DNA of 18,230 nucleotides from Bacillota bacterium (GTDB taxonomy: Bacteria > Bacillota > Clostridia > Acetivibrionales > JAEZXR01), in contig JAEZXR010000059.1 of assembly GCA_023419605.1 (NCBI GenBank), positions 1 to 18,230 of the forward strand, read 5' to 3'. The position numbers were made by a program, and so were the translations under genes. Shown here in pieces: positions 16,339-18,230 of this stretch (positions are counted from its first letter, which is position 1; every line of letters starts with the position of its first letter). The notes under the pieces are model-generated. The model did not search any database and had not been told where the DNA came from. It saw nothing but the letters and a program-made list of their open reading frames with translations.

Positions 16339-16542
16339 TTACATTCCCCAAACCGGATCCCTAAGTTCCACCCGGTCATTCTCTCTCAAACAGGTTGTCT
16401 CATAATCACTCCGCAGCAGCAGCTTGTCATTGATGCTTACACAGACCTGCTCCGGAATTCTTACCTTTTGCAGGGCCAGCAGATCCAAGACTGAAACCGT
16501 TCCCTTCAGTTTTACACTTTTACCGTTGACGCTGAACTTCAT
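16339..16542 (-). CDS. ThiS/MoaD-like ubiquitin-fold sulfur carrier, atypical C-terminus
   Basis: A 67-residue protein matching ThiS in length and pattern: MKFSVNGKSV, then VSVLDLLAL, VSINDKLLLRSDY, and ENDRVEL near the end. ThiS-type carriers are adenylated and thiocarboxylated on a terminal Gly-Gly and donate sulfide to thiamine, cysteine or homocysteine synthesis. Here the chain ends PVWGM, so the diglycine is missing and only one glycine remains before a terminal Met. ATG 16542 has GAAGGAAG seven bases upstream; the gene sits 23 bp after the permease and 44 bp before the sulfite reductase. Position suggests a role in sulfide trafficking, but the tail means it may need processing, use a different chemistry or be only a structural relative. 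Confidence 0.75.
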   Translation of the reverse strand: MKFSVNGKSVKLKGTVSVLDLLALQKVRIPEQVCVSINDKLLLRSDYETTCLRENDRVELRDPVWGM

Positions 16543-16565
16543 CCCTGTACTTCCTTCCCGCAGCT

Positions 16566-17360
16566 TTATGCCCTGTCCAACCCCCAACGGTAGCGGATGT
16601 TGGCTTCAATCCTTCCAAATACCAGCTTGTCGACAACCAGTCCCAGTACGATAATGACTACCATGACAGCCATCACCTGGCTGATATCCGCCAGATCTCT
16701 CCCTACCATCAGCACCTGCCCCAAACCTTTGGTGGCCGACAGCATTTCCCCCGCCATCAAAGCCCTCCAGGCAAAGGACCATCCCTGCTTCATACCGGAA
16801 ACAACACTGGGAAGGCTGGCCGGAATGATGACATTCCAGTATATCTTCAGGCCTCCGGCACCCATGGTCTTTGCAGCACGGATATATAAGGGGTTCACAT
16901 TTTTTATCCCGGATTCCACCGCAATGGTGACGGCAAAGGTAGATCCTACGGCGATCACAAATATAATTGCATTTTCATTCAGCCCATACCACAGCACGGC
17001 AAAGGGCAGCCAGCAAATGCTGGGCAATGTCTGCAGTCCCAGAATCAACGCACTGATATTTTCGTCCAGATATTTGAAGCGTACAATGATCAGTCCCAGA
17101 GCAATTCCAATGGTAAGTGAAACCAGGTAGCCGGTGACAATTCGCTTTGCACTGGCCAGAACCGCAATCCCGAGGGTATTATCCTTGATGAGATTCCATA
17201 GGGTTTTTATTACTTCAATGGGAGAGGGAAAAATATAAGGCTTCCATATCCCCAACCACTCTACGCCTACTTTATAAACCAATTCCCATAGAGTCACCAG
17301 TATCAAGTAGAACAGAATCCTTTTGCAGCTTCCAATCAGTATCGAACTCAGCCTTTGCAA
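16566..17360 (-). CDS. ABC transporter permease, NitT/TauT (SsuC-like) family
   Basis: A 264-residue inner-membrane protein with about six hydrophobic segments. The cytoplasmic EAA-type loop that contacts the ATPase is visible as IRAAKTMGAGGLKIYWNVIIPASLP, the form typical of nitrate/sulfonate/taurine transporters. The start is a TTG at 17360-17358 with AGGAGGTG eight bases upstream, giving an 89-bp overlap with the ATPase gene and hence coupled translation. No binding protein is in the window; it may lie beyond the right edge. In this operon sulfate or an organosulfonate is the likely substrate, but the sequence alone does not tell which. Confidence 0.9.
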   Translation of the reverse strand: MQRLSSILIGSCKRILFYLILVTLWELVYKVGVEWLGIWKPYIFPSPIEVIKTLWNLIKDNTLGIAVLASAKRIVTGYLVSLTIGIALGLIIVRFKYLDENISALILGLQTLPSICWLPFAVLWYGLNENAIIFVIAVGSTFAVTIAVESGIKNVNPLYIRAAKTMGAGGLKIYWNVIIPASLPSVVSGMKQGWSFAWRALMAGEMLSATKGLGQVLMVGRDLADISQVMAVMVVIIVLGLVVDKLVFGRIEANIRYRWGLDRA

Positions 17361-18111
17361 CCTTCTCCACCTCCTCTTTTAACTCCTTCATGATTTCCGC
17401 CACCATGTAAGCCACATCCAGACTTTCCGGCTGCCGCGGGCGGGCCAACTGTACCTTGAATTCCCGTTTGATTCTTCCGGGATTGGCCGACATCACCAGC
17501 ACCCGGTCTGCAAGGGATACCGCCTCCTCCACGTTATGGGTAATGAACAAAATTGTCTTTTTGGCTTCCAGCCAGATTTGCTGCAATTCCATTTGAAGAA
17601 TGCTCTTAGTCTGGCTGTCCAGAGCGGCAAAGGGTTCATCCATCAACAGGATTTCCGAATCCATGGTGAGTGCTCTGGCAAGAGCCACCCGCTGCCGCAT
17701 GCCGCCTGATAATTCATGAATCAGCGAATTCTGGAATCGTGTCAGATGCACCATTTTGAGGTATTTCAGCGCCGTCTCCCTTCTCTTGTCCTTTGGAACG
17801 CCTGCCATCTTCATGGGAAATTCCACATTGTCGATGACCCGAAGCCACGGAAACAGCGCCGATTCCTGGAACATTACCGCCCGCTCGGGACCCGCTCCCT
17901 TGATTTCCCTCCCATTGAGCAGGACTCTCCCCTCCGACGCATCCTCAAGCCCTGCAACAATGTTCAGCAGTGTAGACTTGCCACAGCCTGAAGGCCCCAG
18001 CACACAGACAAACTCCCCGTCTTTAAATTCCAGACGGATTCTGTCAAGGGTATGAGTTTTGTTGTGCCGGGTGATAAAACTTTTACTTACATTCTCTACA
18101 ACCAGGCTCAA
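17272..18111 (-). CDS. ABC transporter ATP-binding protein, NitT/TauT (SsuB-like) family
   Basis: A 279-residue ATPase powering the adjacent permease. Walker A GPSGCGKST is at 39-47, Q-loop glutamine at 82, signature LSGGMRQ at 134-140, Walker B ILLMDEP at 154-160 and the switch histidine at 192. ALFPWLRVIDNVEFP is typical of the SsuB/TauB group. A charged C-terminal extension of about 25 residues overlaps the permease start. Translation starts at TTG 18111-18109, whose bases overlap the TGA stop of the upstream gene, with a G-rich ribosome site before it. Likely sulfur-compound importer by operon context. Confidence 0.93.
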   Translation of the reverse strand: MSLVVENVSKSFITRHNKTHTLDRIRLEFKDGEFVCVLGPSGCGKSTLLNIVAGLEDASEGRVLLNGREIKGAGPERAVMFQESALFPWLRVIDNVEFPMKMAGVPKDKRRETALKYLKMVHLTRFQNSLIHELSGGMRQRVALARALTMDSEILLMDEPFAALDSQTKSILQMELQQIWLEAKKTILFITHNVEEAVSLADRVLVMSANPGRIKREFKVQLARPRQPESLDVAYMVAEIMKELKEEVEKVAKAEFDTDWKLQKDSVLLDTGDSMGIGL

Positions 18112-18230
18112 ATGACCGCACCCCCCTCAAAATTAAAACGGTTTCCCGAGGCTTCGCTTCGCAGCAGGTTTTCCAGCAGTAAAGCTGCCGATCCAACAGC
18201 AATGGCGTCTTCCCCCAGAGCTCCCCCCCT
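18108..18230 (-). CDS. C-terminal end of a probable ROK-family protein (partial)
   Basis: Only the last 40 residues are in the window, ending in TGA at 18110-18108. The segment GALGEDAIAVGSAALLLENLL resembles the C-terminal helix of ROK-family sugar kinases and repressors (LGEDA..GAA..L pattern). The stop overlaps the ATPase TTG start in a TTGA junction, so the two are translationally coupled. Whether it is a repressor with a DNA-binding domain or a kinase cannot be judged from this fragment. Confidence 0.55.
   Translation of the reverse strand, partial: RGGALGEDAIAVGSAALLLENLLRSEASGNRFNFEGGAVI

Noticed and set aside
16295..16351. N-terminal extension of sulfite reductase from a TTG overlapping the ThiS-like gene
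   Set aside because: The region contains the repeat end-copy and the GAGGAGG ribosome site, so GTG 16294 is the better start.

Overview
The window looks like chromosomal DNA from an anaerobic Gram-positive bacterium of the Clostridia. Base composition is intermediate. Ribosome binding sites are strong GGAGG types, and TTG and GTG starts are frequent. The sulfur genes are oxygen-sensitive Fe-S enzymes of a kind known in anaerobic clostridia. Every gene I can support lies on the minus strand, so transcription runs from high to low coordinates. I saw no tRNA, rRNA, CRISPR array, transposase or plasmid origin.

Region 1 (18230 down to 9920) is a tightly packed sulfate-assimilation operon. In transcription order it holds: the C-terminal end of a probable ROK-family protein; an ABC transporter ATPase and permease of the nitrate/sulfonate/taurine type; a small ThiS/MoaD-like ubiquitin-fold protein; a compact siroheme sulfite reductase with two built-in ferredoxin clusters; APS kinase (cysC); an AprA/AprB-type APS reductase; and the two ATP sulfurylase subunits (cysD, cysN). 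The inferred route is uptake, then sulfate to APS (CysDN), APS to sulfite (AprAB) and sulfite to sulfide (sulfite reductase). CysC would divert part of the APS to PAPS. No CysH-type reductase is present here. A 119-bp repeat with inverted ends sits between cysC and aprA, and a copy of one of its ends sits just before the sulfite reductase gene.

Region 2 (9831 to 9117) is a single gene for a metal-dependent cyclase/KynB-like hydrolase, with its own promoter.

Region 3 (9116 to 1) looks like a two-gene regulator and surface-protein unit. A response regulator with a SARP/BTAD output domain lies behind a leader that contains a strong intrinsic terminator, and a second strong terminator ends the gene. 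Next comes a giant secreted protein, open at the left edge of the window (at least 2505 codons). It is built from beta-sandwich DUF11-type repeats, four SdrD-B-type calcium-binding-like modules and a Pro-Thr linker. Its upstream region carries two 9-bp direct repeats with an 11-bp period, placed 8 bp before a -10-like hexamer. That is the layout expected of a SARP-type binding site, so I infer that the neighbouring regulator controls the surface protein.
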